A DNA stretch of 32,133 nt from a virus. Location: IMG/VR virus record IMGVR_UViG_3300028536_000031, positions 1-32,133 of that record, one strand, 5' to 3'. Positions 19,702-27,219 of the stretch are shown in pieces (position 1 is the stretch's first letter; every line of letters starts with the position of its first letter). Under the pieces are notes generated by a model. It was not told the origin of the DNA and made no database searches. It worked only from the letters and a program-made list of their open reading frames with translations. The position numbers and the translations under genes were made by a program.

Positions 19702-19904
19702 CCGTGAACCTCGATCATCAGATCGCCGAGGTAGCGCGCGAACTCGCTTTGCGCTCGCGAGTCTATCCGGGCCTGGTCGCCAAAAAGAAGATGCACCAGA
19801 GCGAGGCCGACGAGCACACGCGGCGCATGGAGGCGGTGCTTGAGACGTTAAAGTCTCTGATGCCCAGCCCAAATTGGCCGGCCCCGAAGGGAGACAAGAA
19901 ATGA
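19698..19904 (+). CDS. Small helical phage protein of 68 residues
   Basis: The ATG overlaps the recT stop. The product (MTVNLDHQIAEVARELALRS and onward) is a charged helical protein with a proline-lysine tail. Similar small proteins follow recombination genes in many Rhizobiales phages in my judgement. The function is unknown. It overlaps the next gene. Confidence 0.65.
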   Translation: MTVNLDHQIAEVARELALRSRVYPGLVAKKKMHQSEADEHTRRMEAVLETLKSLMPSPNWPAPKGDKK

Positions 19905-20149
19905 CCGACGAGCCAAAGAAGATTGATCGAGACACCTACCTCAAGGCGCTTGGACTATTCACGTTGGCGCACCAGCACAGTCTGAAGACATACGAGTTTG
20001 AAGCCGCCATGTTGGCCATGATTGGGCTTGACGCGGAGGACGCCAGGATCGGCGGAAGCCATATCTCCGCTGCAATTTACTCCACCGACGAAAAGGTCGA
20101 CTTCAATGAAGTGCTGAAACGGGACGGTTACATCGTGGAATCTCCTTAA
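19901..20149 (+). CDS. Hypothetical protein of 82 residues
   Basis: ATG 19901 overlaps the previous stop. The product begins MTDEPKKIDRDTYLKALGLF, is mostly helical and acidic, and has a C-terminal stretch STDEKVDFNEVLKRDGY. No family is recognised. Confidence 0.6.
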   Translation: MTDEPKKIDRDTYLKALGLFTLAHQHSLKTYEFEAAMLAMIGLDAEDARIGGSHISAAIYSTDEKVDFNEVLKRDGYIVESP

Positions 20150-20192
20150 CTTCCGCCACAGGGCAGCAACCAATGAAATCAAAGGCTGAATA

Positions 20193-20660
20193 GTGACCGT
20201 CACCCTGTACACGATGGAGGAGACCGCCGCGAAGCTGCGGATGAGCCGCCGCAGCCTGCAGGCGTGGCTTGCCGAGCACCCGACCGATGAGGCAGGTTTG
20301 CCCTTCTACGTGCCGAATGGAAATCGCAAGCTATTCGCCGATACCGACATCGCCCGCATCGAGGCAGCAAAGCGGGAGCAGGAGGCGCGTCGCCTCAGGG
20401 AGGCAGCACAGGAGGCAGCACAATGCCGTGGAAACTCGTCCCGCCCCGCCCGCCGAAGACACGTGTCTACTACATCCGGGGGAAGTACCTGGGAATCAGA
20501 CTTAACCACAGCACGGGAGCTAGCGAGGCGAACGCGGCGCGGCGGATCATCGCGACGTGGCGCAAGCAAGCCGAACGCGGCGAGTTCAAGCTCCCCGGAA
20601 AACAGCCAGACCAGGAACGTAGTGCCCCTACCTTCGCGAACGCAGCCACCGCGTACATGA
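20193..20660 (+). CDS. Excisionase-like MerR/AlpA-type HTH protein
   Basis: From GTG 20193, the first 77 residues (YTMEETAAKLRMSRRSLQAW, then PFYVPNGNRKLFADTDIARI) form a small winged helix-turn-helix like Xis/AlpA. The frame does not stop there: it runs on for about 78 more residues into the integrase gene, giving 155 residues and a 238-base overlap. That tail is Ser/Arg/Thr-rich and looks like a by-product of integrase coding. A lost stop or an unusually overlapped xis-int pair is likely. Its place directly before int supports a directionality-factor role. Confidence 0.65.
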   Translation: MTVTLYTMEETAAKLRMSRRSLQAWLAEHPTDEAGLPFYVPNGNRKLFADTDIARIEAAKREQEARRLREAAQEAAQCRGNSSRPARRRHVSTTSGGSTWESDLTTARELARRTRRGGSSRRGASKPNAASSSSPENSQTRNVVPLPSRTQPPRT

Positions 20661-21553
20661 GGGCGAACGGCGATGGGACGTATCTCGATCCGATCCTGGC
20701 GGCGTGGCCCAACAAGCTGTTGGCGGACATTGATCAGATTGAGATCGATGCAGTGGCGGACAAGCTCTACCCCTTGGGCACGCCTCAGACCCGGAACCGT
20801 CAAGTCTACACCCCGATATCCGCGGTCCTCAAGCACGTCGGGATCGAGAAGAAGATCAAGCGCCCCAAGGGCTGGGCCGGGAATAAATCAACGTCGTGGC
20901 TCGAACCCGATCAAGCGTTCGCGGTGTTCGAGGCAGCAGACAAGATCGATGCCGAGTTCGGGTTACTGTGCCGCTTCCTGCTCTACACCGGATTGCGCCT
21001 GGGCGAGGCGCTGTCCCGGCGTCTGCGTGATCTGCGGCTGATCCGCTCCTACCTCTACCTCCCGGACTCAAAGAACGGCGAGCCGCGCGGCTGCCACCTG
21101 CCGCCGTTCCTAGTAACCGCCTTCTGTGCGCAGCCGCCGCGACCGTTGGCGCCGCCGATCATCCGAGACGAGAGCGGATGCTTCGTCAACGGAGGATGGA
21201 ACCTTGAAGATGGCGGCGTGCCGTTCCTTGAGCGCAGCCCAGATGCGAAGCTATTCCGTTTCCACAAGGGCAGCGTGCTCTACGCCATGCTCAGGGCGAC
21301 CTGGAAGGCGGCGGGCCTCAGTTTCCCGCGCCGACAGGCCGGGTTTCACCTATTCTGTCATACGTACGGATCATGGATGCACCGCTATGGCGCTCTCGAC
21401 ACGCATGGGCTTACGCGCACCGGGCGCTGGGTCGATCCCGATTCCGCCGACCGCTATGTTCACACGCAGCAGAGCGAGGAGGCGCGCCGCGCGGATCGAC
21501 TCCCGACGCCGAATGGCGGAGTCCTCGTCGAGTTCAAGCCGAAAACGGGCTAA
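20423..21553 (+). CDS. int: Tyrosine integrase with altered box II arginine
   Basis: The product is 376 residues with an N-terminal arm/SAM-like part and a C-terminal catalytic domain. Box I is TGLRLGEAL with R192, and the nucleophile is Y345 in RYVHT. The central box reads H309-L-F-C312-H: the arginine of the usual HxxRH is a cysteine, TGT instead of CGT, a single C-to-T change. Start ATG 20423 follows GGAGGCAGCACA. The gene lies next to the tRNA-derived att site and is the last gene of the rightward operon. Activity may be reduced or lost. Confidence 0.9.
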   Translation: MPWKLVPPRPPKTRVYYIRGKYLGIRLNHSTGASEANAARRIIATWRKQAERGEFKLPGKQPDQERSAPTFANAATAYMRANGDGTYLDPILAAWPNKLLADIDQIEIDAVADKLYPLGTPQTRNRQVYTPISAVLKHVGIEKKIKRPKGWAGNKSTSWLEPDQAFAVFEAADKIDAEFGLLCRFLLYTGLRLGEALSRRLRDLRLIRSYLYLPDSKNGEPRGCHLPPFLVTAFCAQPPRPLAPPIIRDESGCFVNGGWNLEDGGVPFLERSPDAKLFRFHKGSVLYAMLRATWKAAGLSFPRRQAGFHLFCHTYGSWMHRYGALDTHGLTRTGRWVDPDSADRYVHTQQSEEARRADRLPTPNGGVLVEFKPKTG

Positions 21554-21581
21554 GGCGTTGATGCTGCAAAACCTCACGACA

Positions 21582-21628
21582 CCTTGGTAAGGGGGAGGTC
21601 GTAAGTTCAATCCTTACCGGCAGCACCA
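21582..21628 (+). other. attP core: 3' half of tRNA-Thr(GGT)
   Basis: The sequence reads as a tRNA 3' half: anticodon loop TTGGTAA with GGT (21586-21588), variable region AGGTC, T-stem GTAAG (21601-21605) pairing with CTTAC (21613-21617), T-loop TTCAATC, acceptor strand CGGCAGC, then ACCA. The 5' half with D-arm is missing. A tRNA 3' half directly after an integrase is the usual form of a phage attachment core, so the host target is predicted to be its tRNA-Thr(GGT) gene. Confidence 0.8.
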
Positions 21629-21746
21629 GATATCAAGCACTTAGCCCACGTCACTCAGAACAAGTCGGCAACGCTTTGTCACAGGTGTGCACGCCGAGAC
21701 GTGGACTGGGCGTGGAGAGAATTCTCATTTCGTTCTGGGAGGAACC

Positions 21747-21839
21747 ATGAACGTCACCGAGGCACAGACCGCGACCTTTCGGGCGCCGGCCACTTCACCG
21801 GCGCCCGTCTCCTTCCCCCGAAGGCAATTCTATAGGTGA
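21747..21839 (+). CDS. Possible 30-residue reading frame after the att site
   Basis: ATG 21747 follows an excellent GGGAGG site and encodes a Thr/Ala/Pro-rich peptide (MNVTEAQTATFRAPATSPAP and onward) to TGA 21839, running across the terminator-like hairpin and into the antisense end of the beta-barrel gene. No family is recognised. It may be a remnant or chance frame. Confidence 0.25.
   Translation: MNVTEAQTATFRAPATSPAPVSFPRRQFYR
21780..21807. terminator. GC-rich hairpin at the convergent junction
   Basis: CGGGCGCCGG (21780-21789) and CCGGCGCCCG (21798-21807) form a perfect 10-bp stem with an 8-nt loop between the converging integrase and beta-barrel genes. The plus strand continues with a pyrimidine run (TCTCCTTCCCCC) but few T residues. 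It is probably a terminator for one or both transcription units. Confidence 0.5.
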
Positions 21840-22591
21840 TAGCTTAGCCCGAGCATCAGCAGATGCTCGGTCGTTGCTTTGAACGGGACGGCGTTGAAGA
21901 TCGCCGGACCACTAGAGGCGGGAATGAAGTTTTTGTTCCAGTTGATGTACAGATACTTTGCGTCCAGCGACCAGTTAGAGGCGACAGAGGCTTTGATCTC
22001 AGGGCCGATGGTCCATCCGACAAGCCATTCCTTCTGGCAACCTGCAGGATCGATACAGGCTTCAAGCCGGCGCTCGGCGACTCCTCCGGTGAGGCCTACC
22101 ATGAGGTTGCCCGCGTAGAGAGTTGGCGGCGATGCGACCGGGACGTTGGTTGGGGCGGAGCGGGCCAGCGCCTTCTGAGCCACGCCCGTGATCCCCGACA
22201 GGGTCGCGCCAACGATCACGCGCTGGGTGAAGAGGAACCCGGATTTGACCTTGCAATTGACATCGACGAAACAGGTGACGTTCTGCTTCGTGAAGTCGTA
22301 ATCGCCATCGACCTCGATGCCAAAATAAGGGCCGGTGGGAGACCAGAACCCCCAGCCAGCAGTAAGGCCTGCAAGACCTGCGGAGGGTCGGAGATTGCCA
22401 GTGCCGGGGAGTTCGATAGTCGAATCGAACTTGTTGCCAAGCATGGCACCGCCGCCGTTGACGCCAAAGTAGAGACCGGACCATGCCGTCGAGGTCGTGA
22501 CCGCGGGCTGGACCGGCGATTTCACCGGCATGTCGGCCGCGATGGCGGGGCCGGCGAGCAGCAGCATGAGAGCAGCAAGGGTACGCTTCAT
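21830..22591 (-). CDS. Outer-membrane beta-barrel protein (Omp25/31-like)
   Basis: The product is 253 residues. A signal peptide (MKRTLAALMLLLAGPAIA, cleaved before ADMP) is followed by WSGLYFGVNGGGAML, the usual first strand of Rhizobiales Omp25/31-like porin-family barrels. Glycine/aromatic strands alternate through to WSLDAKYLYINWNK and a C-terminal LMLGLSYHL ending in Leu. The start is seven bases after AAAGGAG, which lies at the end of the holin candidate, so the two are co-translated. A surface-modifying or receptor-blocking role after infection is possible. That is inference. Confidence 0.82.
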   Translation of the reverse strand: MKRTLAALMLLLAGPAIAADMPVKSPVQPAVTTSTAWSGLYFGVNGGGAMLGNKFDSTIELPGTGNLRPSAGLAGLTAGWGFWSPTGPYFGIEVDGDYDFTKQNVTCFVDVNCKVKSGFLFTQRVIVGATLSGITGVAQKALARSAPTNVPVASPPTLYAGNLMVGLTGGVAERRLEACIDPAGCQKEWLVGWTIGPEIKASVASNWSLDAKYLYINWNKNFIPASSGPAIFNAVPFKATTEHLLMLGLSYHL

Positions 22592-22595
22592 GACA

Positions 22596-22880
22596 TCACT
22601 CCTTTGATACGACCACGCTGTCCGGCGTGACCTCGTTGAGCGCTTTCGATTCCGGGCTCTTGTCCAGCTCGATCCTCTTCACCTCGGGGATTGCGGCGGC
22701 CGTCGTCAGGATCGCGGCCTTGCGGTTCGACCACCACCCGTAGGCGGCGCTGCCGCCGCCTACGATCAGAAGGACGAGATCAGGCGTGAGTGATTGCCAC
22801 TGGCTCGACGCCTTCGCGAGCGTATAGGTGATGGCAACGGTCAGGATGCGCTCGATCGAGCCGGTGAGCTTGGGGTCCAC
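22596..22880 (-). CDS. Holin candidate
   Basis: The product is 94 residues from GTG 22880, with GAGG seven bases upstream. An N-terminal hydrophobic segment (IERILTVAITYTLAKASSQW) and a second (TPDLVLLIVGGGSAAYGWWS) are followed by a basic turn and a charged cytoplasmic tail. This two-segment layout with a basic C-terminal half resembles Pam3-gp28-type putative phage holins. No endolysin is recognisable in the window; it may lie in the part of the genome outside it. Membrane permeabilisation is inferred. Confidence 0.6.
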   Translation of the reverse strand: MDPKLTGSIERILTVAITYTLAKASSQWQSLTPDLVLLIVGGGSAAYGWWSNRKAAILTTAAAIPEVKRIELDKSPESKALNEVTPDSVVVSKE

Positions 22881-23081
22881 GTTGCGCCTCGAATTGCTAA
22901 GGCGCCCAGCCGGAATGGGACGGCCGGTATGATACGGAGAAGTGCAAAGACTTCAACGGGTCAGCGGCGTTTCTTGATCTGGTGTGGCAAGTTTATCGCA
23001 CAGTGCTGCGGGTACCGCACGGCGGGTTGATCTGCGTCTATGCGCGGTTGCACAATACTCCCATTGCCATGGAGGCTTGTG

Positions 23082-24074
23082 ATGTTCGGAACAGGGCTTT
23101 TCGCGCCGATCTATCGGCGGTTTGTTTCCAACTGGCGCGGCGCTGCGTCAGGGCTGCCGGTAGGCGGTGGCATCACCGACGACACTGCGGCGATCAAGGC
23201 GTGCAATGCATCGACCGTGCAGGCTGAGGGGGGGACCATGCTGCTGAACATAGGCGGGCAAGACTTCACATTCGCTGGCGAGCCGGGCGATTTTTATTTC
23301 GACAATCTGTCCGCGTTTAGCCAGGGGGCCGGTGAGCAGCAACTTGGTCGTTACGCTACGCGCCATCTCCGCACGGACAGCACCTGCCTTGATGTAGGTG
23401 CGAATATCGGCCTCACCGCCGTAATGCTGTCATCCAGTTGCCCCCGGGGGCACGTCTATGCCTTCGAGCCGTCACCAAAAAATGCCGCCTATCTCCAGCA
23501 GAACATCACTGGCAATAAAATCACCAACGTTTCCGTCATTGAAGCTGCGATAGGGGCGACCGCTGGCCGCGTGAGGTTGAACATGCCAACCGTTGGAGCA
23601 AATTCAACCGTGATTCGCCGTCCCCAAAACGGCTCCTCACAAGGCAGTGAGGTGCCTATGATTACGCTCGACGCATGGAGCGCCGGCCTTGATCGCAAGA
23701 TTGATTTTATCAAGCTCGACGTGGAGGGTTACGAGGCCAATGTCCTGGCTGGTGCTGCCGATCTCATCGCACGCTGGCGGCCTCCGATCTTCATGGAGTT
23801 CAATTCCGTGACGATCGCTGGGGAAGCTCGCAGAAGCCCTGTTTGTTTCGCTGAAACGCTCTGGCGGGTCTTCGACGTGTCGTCGGTCAATTCAGAAGGA
23901 AATCTTGAGCCGGCCGGCGGCGGCGCAGTGGGGCAGTTTGTGCTCCAAAACATGGTTCACCACGGCTGCATCGACGATGTCATGCTGGTGCTGAAGCCGG
24001 ACGTTGACGCCACCCAACTTAGAGCCGCGCTGCTGCACGAAGTCGAGGCGTCAGCCGCGGCACAGCCTCACTGA
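23082..24074 (+). CDS. FkbM-family methyltransferase with a tailspike-like N-terminus
   Basis: The product is 330 residues from ATG 23082, six bases after GGAGG. Residues 102-116 (CLDVGANIGLTAVML) are the SAM-binding motif, followed by AFEPSP (127-132), IDFIKLDVEGYE (207-218) and an FMEF motif, all typical of FkbM O-methyltransferases that modify sugars. Residues 28-41 read GGGITDDTAAIKAC, the DDTxAI opening of pectate-lyase-like phage tailspikes, so the N-terminus looks borrowed. The gene runs against the late operon between tailspike and holin, like a morphogenesis-independent moron. Modification of surface polysaccharide is inferred. Confidence 0.85.
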   Translation: MFGTGLFAPIYRRFVSNWRGAASGLPVGGGITDDTAAIKACNASTVQAEGGTMLLNIGGQDFTFAGEPGDFYFDNLSAFSQGAGEQQLGRYATRHLRTDSTCLDVGANIGLTAVMLSSSCPRGHVYAFEPSPKNAAYLQQNITGNKITNVSVIEAAIGATAGRVRLNMPTVGANSTVIRRPQNGSSQGSEVPMITLDAWSAGLDRKIDFIKLDVEGYEANVLAGAADLIARWRPPIFMEFNSVTIAGEARRSPVCFAETLWRVFDVSSVNSEGNLEPAGGGAVGQFVLQNMVHHGCIDDVMLVLKPDVDATQLRAALLHEVEASAAAQPH

Positions 24075-26176
24075 CTCTCATAGACGCCGCCGACAATGAC
24101 GCGCGACGTGCCCGTGTAGTTGGTTCCATCCGCAGGCACACAATTGGCTTGAGTGAGCCCACTTGCGCGGATACCACAACCTACCGCTTTTCCGGTTCCG
24201 GTGTCTTGTCCGGCCAATGCGGAAGCGGACTGTGCAGTCACAGGCAAATTCCAAAGCAGTGTATTGGTGCAAGTGCCTAAGGCCGTGAACGATATGTCGG
24301 CCTCAAGGTACATGATCTTGCCGACGACCTGGCGCCGCGCAGAGTTGACTGTGAAAGTCGCGGTGCCACAGCTTGGCGATGGCGTGAATGTCGTCCATGC
24401 CGGGGCCGGTAGATTGAGCAGGTTATTGCAACCGGTGTTGTCGGTGAGTGCAGTGCCGTTGCCAGTAAGGTGGTTGCCGACGATCGAGCAGTCCGTCATG
24501 CCTGCAATGACATTGATCCCACTGCTGACGTTCCCCGCTACGCCGCCGTAAGCGCCCGAGAAGTTGCCGGAAATGTCAAGCCCGTTGACCACCGCATTGA
24601 TGAAAATGCCATTCGCACCGTTGTTCGCGAATAGCGAACGTGAGACTGACAGTGCAGAAATCGGGCCGCTCGCAACAGACAAGCCATTAGTAGTGTTGTT
24701 AATTGAGTGGTGATTAGTAAATGTGATGCCACTGACGGTTCCTGAAGCACGGGAAATGCCCGCGCCGAAGCCCGTGTTGCTCGATGTCCAAGTATTGACG
24801 AATTGCAGCCGTGTTACATTGCCAGTCCCAGATGGAGCAATGTTGATGCCGTTGATCGCGCTATCAAAGAATGTATTCGAGACATAAATCGACGAGGCGG
24901 TTTCTCCATTGCCGGGACCAATGAGCAGGTTAGTACCTTGCTGAATGATGTCACTGTCGCTGATTTGAACACACCCACTATTCCCTATCAAGATGCCTGC
25001 GTTGGGCTGATTAGCCGGACCCGGCGGGAACATTTCGATATCGTGGAGCACATCGCATCCAGCGTTCCCGTGGATCGTAATGCCCGTGCCGTTGGTTGGT
25101 ACTGGAGTCCAAAATAGCGCATGATCGACGGTGCCGTTGTTCCAGCCAAGATCGAGGCCGGTCCAGTAGTGGGAGAATGAAACGTTGCGGATGAGATTGT
25201 TGTTGTCGCTGTTAGCGACAGAGAGATAGGCGCCTCCAGTTCTCGTGACCGAGGCGTCAAACGCGATATTCTCGACGTAGGCCCCACCGCTCGATGTGAT
25301 GTTGAGAATAACGGCCGTGGCACTAGACGAGACTAGCCGCGTGCCCGATGTCCCACCTGTTGCATTGTCCGGGCCGTAGCCCACGAATTTGCAGAACGCC
25401 GTTCCCGAATGCGCGACCGTGCTGGCGATCTTGAACTGGCCAGTCCTGATGAGGATGACCCCGCCACCTCCAGACTGGCATCCGGAAACAGCATTGTTGA
25501 TCGCGGTCGTTGCATCGACGACGCCGGAGGGATCGGCGCCATAAGTAGCGACCACGTCATAGATCGCCACCGCGGGGCCATTAGGACAATCTTGCGGGGC
25601 CGCCGTGCCCGCGGTCGGATTGCACTTGACAGTGTTGGCCGCCATCGTCGCCATGTCGGCGTTGGCGACTGCACCGAATGAAGGTCCGCCCGCCGCATTG
25701 CCGTGCAGCACGGTCGTGGTGGTGCCGAGAGTGCCGAGCGTGGCGGGCGCACCGCCTGCACCGCCGCCAAGCATGAGCTGATTGGCGCCGAGTAGCCCAG
25801 ACGACAGCATCGTGCTGGTGCTATTGAAGTACGGAATGCCGCCACTCGTGCCCGAGCCGATGCCGGTGCCACCACGCGCGACCGACAGCGTGCCTGCCCA
25901 TCCCATCGTGATGGAGGTGGCTTTGAGCAACGCCGTCGCGGGCGAGCCGCCGAGCGTCACCGTGACGTTGGTGTCGTCCGCCTTGGTGAGCGGCGACGGC
26001 GTGATGGTCGCGCCGCCGATGGCGGTGTTCACGAACTCTGTGGACGCCGCCTGGTTGTTGCTCGTGCCCGCGGGCGCTGTCGGCACGATGCAGTTCGGAT
26101 TCTGCGGCCCGCAACCTTGCGCGAACGCGGCGGTACCGAACAGAGAGAAGGCGAGCGCAAGCAGTATCCGTCGCAT
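24068..26176 (-). CDS. Tailspike/beta-helix protein with Sec signal peptide
   Basis: The product is 702 residues from ATG 26176, coupled to the previous stop (TGATG). It begins with a signal-peptide-like start (MRRILLALAFSLFGTAAFAQ), then a tail-fibre style stretch (GTSNNQAASTEFVNTAIG), Gly/Thr-rich linker repeats, a pectate-lyase-type start (YGADPSGVVDATTAINNAV) and a long Asn/Gly/Ser-rich right-handed beta helix, ending in a small beta domain. It should recognise or degrade surface polysaccharide at the tail tip. A Sec signal on a virion protein is unusual. The stop converges on the methyltransferase stop, overlapping by seven bases. Confidence 0.8.
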   Translation of the reverse strand: MRRILLALAFSLFGTAAFAQGCGPQNPNCIVPTAPAGTSNNQAASTEFVNTAIGGATITPSPLTKADDTNVTVTLGGSPATALLKATSITMGWAGTLSVARGGTGIGSGTSGGIPYFNSTSTMLSSGLLGANQLMLGGGAGGAPATLGTLGTTTTVLHGNAAGGPSFGAVANADMATMAANTVKCNPTAGTAAPQDCPNGPAVAIYDVVATYGADPSGVVDATTAINNAVSGCQSGGGGVILIRTGQFKIASTVAHSGTAFCKFVGYGPDNATGGTSGTRLVSSSATAVILNITSSGGAYVENIAFDASVTRTGGAYLSVANSDNNNLIRNVSFSHYWTGLDLGWNNGTVDHALFWTPVPTNGTGITIHGNAGCDVLHDIEMFPPGPANQPNAGILIGNSGCVQISDSDIIQQGTNLLIGPGNGETASSIYVSNTFFDSAINGINIAPSGTGNVTRLQFVNTWTSSNTGFGAGISRASGTVSGITFTNHHSINNTTNGLSVASGPISALSVSRSLFANNGANGIFINAVVNGLDISGNFSGAYGGVAGNVSSGINVIAGMTDCSIVGNHLTGNGTALTDNTGCNNLLNLPAPAWTTFTPSPSCGTATFTVNSARRQVVGKIMYLEADISFTALGTCTNTLLWNLPVTAQSASALAGQDTGTGKAVGCGIRASGLTQANCVPADGTNYTGTSRVIVGGVYESQ

Positions 26177-26493
26177 CACAGAACCTCGAAGATGGTGAGC
26201 TGGCCGCCGGCGTTGTTGCTGATCGCGTTGAACGCGCTGGTCGGCTGCTGATCGAAGATCAGAGTCGAGAGCGGCAGGATCACGAACGAGCCCTTGCCGT
26301 TCATCACCGCCGGTTGGTTGGCGCCGGTGGAATCCTGCGCGCAGCACACCGCGATCTGGAACGTGCCGTGCGGGTTGTGAAATATCAGTTGCTTGCGGTT
26401 GCTGTTGGCGCCGATCACCGCAATCGAGCTCGTCCCCACCGCCACCGCGTAGTTGACGGGGTTGGGGCCATAGAACGGGCTGCCCACCGTCAT
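26176..26493 (-). CDS. Small beta-rich virion protein of 105 residues
   Basis: ATG 26493 shares a base with the previous stop (TGATG). The product has beta strands and small-residue loops (IAVIGANSNRKQLIFHNPHG, then FVILPLSTLIFDQQPTSAF), a composition typical of phage head-tail or fibre-attachment proteins. The motif RKQLIFHN recurs in proteins of this kind. It precedes the tailspike, so an adaptor role is likely but inferred. Confidence 0.6.
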   Translation of the reverse strand: MTVGSPFYGPNPVNYAVAVGTSSIAVIGANSNRKQLIFHNPHGTFQIAVCCAQDSTGANQPAVMNGKGSFVILPLSTLIFDQQPTSAFNAISNNAGGQLTIFEVL

Positions 26494-26804
26494 CAGGCGA
26501 CCCCGTTGTCGATGACGGTCAGCGAGGTCGTGGCCACCAGCGATATCGCCGTGATGGCGTTGGCCGGACAGCCTGCATTGAAAACGATGCGCGACGCGGA
26601 GCCGCCGCCGCTCGGGAGGAAGATGCAACCGGAGCCCCGCGGGGCCGCGGGGCCGCCCGTCAGGTTCACCCAAATGCCGTTCGTGGCGTCCGTGTTTTCG
26701 AGAAGCAGGAATGAGCGCGCGCTCGACGCCGGCAAAATTTGCGTGCTCGACGTGGGCAGTGCCGCTTGCGACGCGTCCCGAAGAAAATAGCTATTAACGC
26801 CCAT
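26493..26804 (-). CDS. Small beta-rich virion protein of 103 residues
   Basis: The product begins MGVNSYFLRDASQAALPTSS and contains RSFLLLENTDATNGIWVNLT and a Gly/Ser-rich loop. It parallels the next gene in length and in its FLLLEN versus LIFHN strand, so the two may be related adaptor proteins. ATG 26804 has a G-rich upstream sequence. Overlap TGATG couples it to the following gene. Confidence 0.6.
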   Translation of the reverse strand: MGVNSYFLRDASQAALPTSSTQILPASSARSFLLLENTDATNGIWVNLTGGPAAPRGSGCIFLPSGGGSASRIVFNAGCPANAITAISLVATTSLTVIDNGVA

Positions 26805-26862
26805 GCCCAGCCCCCGTGACTTCGCCGGAGCGGGGCGGGACGCCGCGAAAGATATCCTCTAA

Positions 26863-27219
26863 TCAACCGCGCTGCAAATACAGCCACACCATCGGGCAGA
26901 CCACGAGCACGTCATACGTCCCGGCCGCGATCAGCGCCGTCGTCGTCCCCTGATTGATCGCCAGATAGGTCAGCGTGAACGCCCCCACCGTCGCCAGAAA
27001 TAGGATCATCCTCGCCGCCAGCATCATCGCTATCGTCGTCATCACCGCCAGCATCTGCTCGAGGAAGGCGGGCCTTGAGGGCTGCGAGGTCGGCGCCGTC
27101 GTCGTCGCGGAGGTCTTGGGGTCTTCGTCCATAGCGGTGGGTGACGAAGTCTCCGGGGCGTTCGCCAAGGGCCTTTCGCTGAGTAGCGTTACTCGACTTG
27201 AGCTGGTTGCGGATGCCAT
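26863..27219 (-). CDS. Two-helix membrane protein overlapping the preceding gene
   Basis: The product is 118 residues from ATG 27219 (AAAGGGG site four bases upstream). A polar, Thr/Ser/Pro-rich N-terminal half is followed by two membrane segments (MMLAARMILFLATVGAFTLT and AAGTYDVLVVCPMVWLYLQR). Similar proteins occur near virion genes of Rhizobiales phages. It shares about 308 bases with the 188-residue gene in another frame. The clear membrane segments make this the better supported frame in the shared region. It is a second holin candidate. Confidence 0.65.
   Translation of the reverse strand: MASATSSSRVTLLSERPLANAPETSSPTAMDEDPKTSATTTAPTSQPSRPAFLEQMLAVMTTIAMMLAARMILFLATVGAFTLTYLAINQGTTTALIAAGTYDVLVVCPMVWLYLQRG

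Noticed and set aside
21563-21628. Possible D-armless mini-tRNA
   Set aside because: Only five acceptor pairs can form and the D-arm is missing. An attachment-core origin explains the sequence better.
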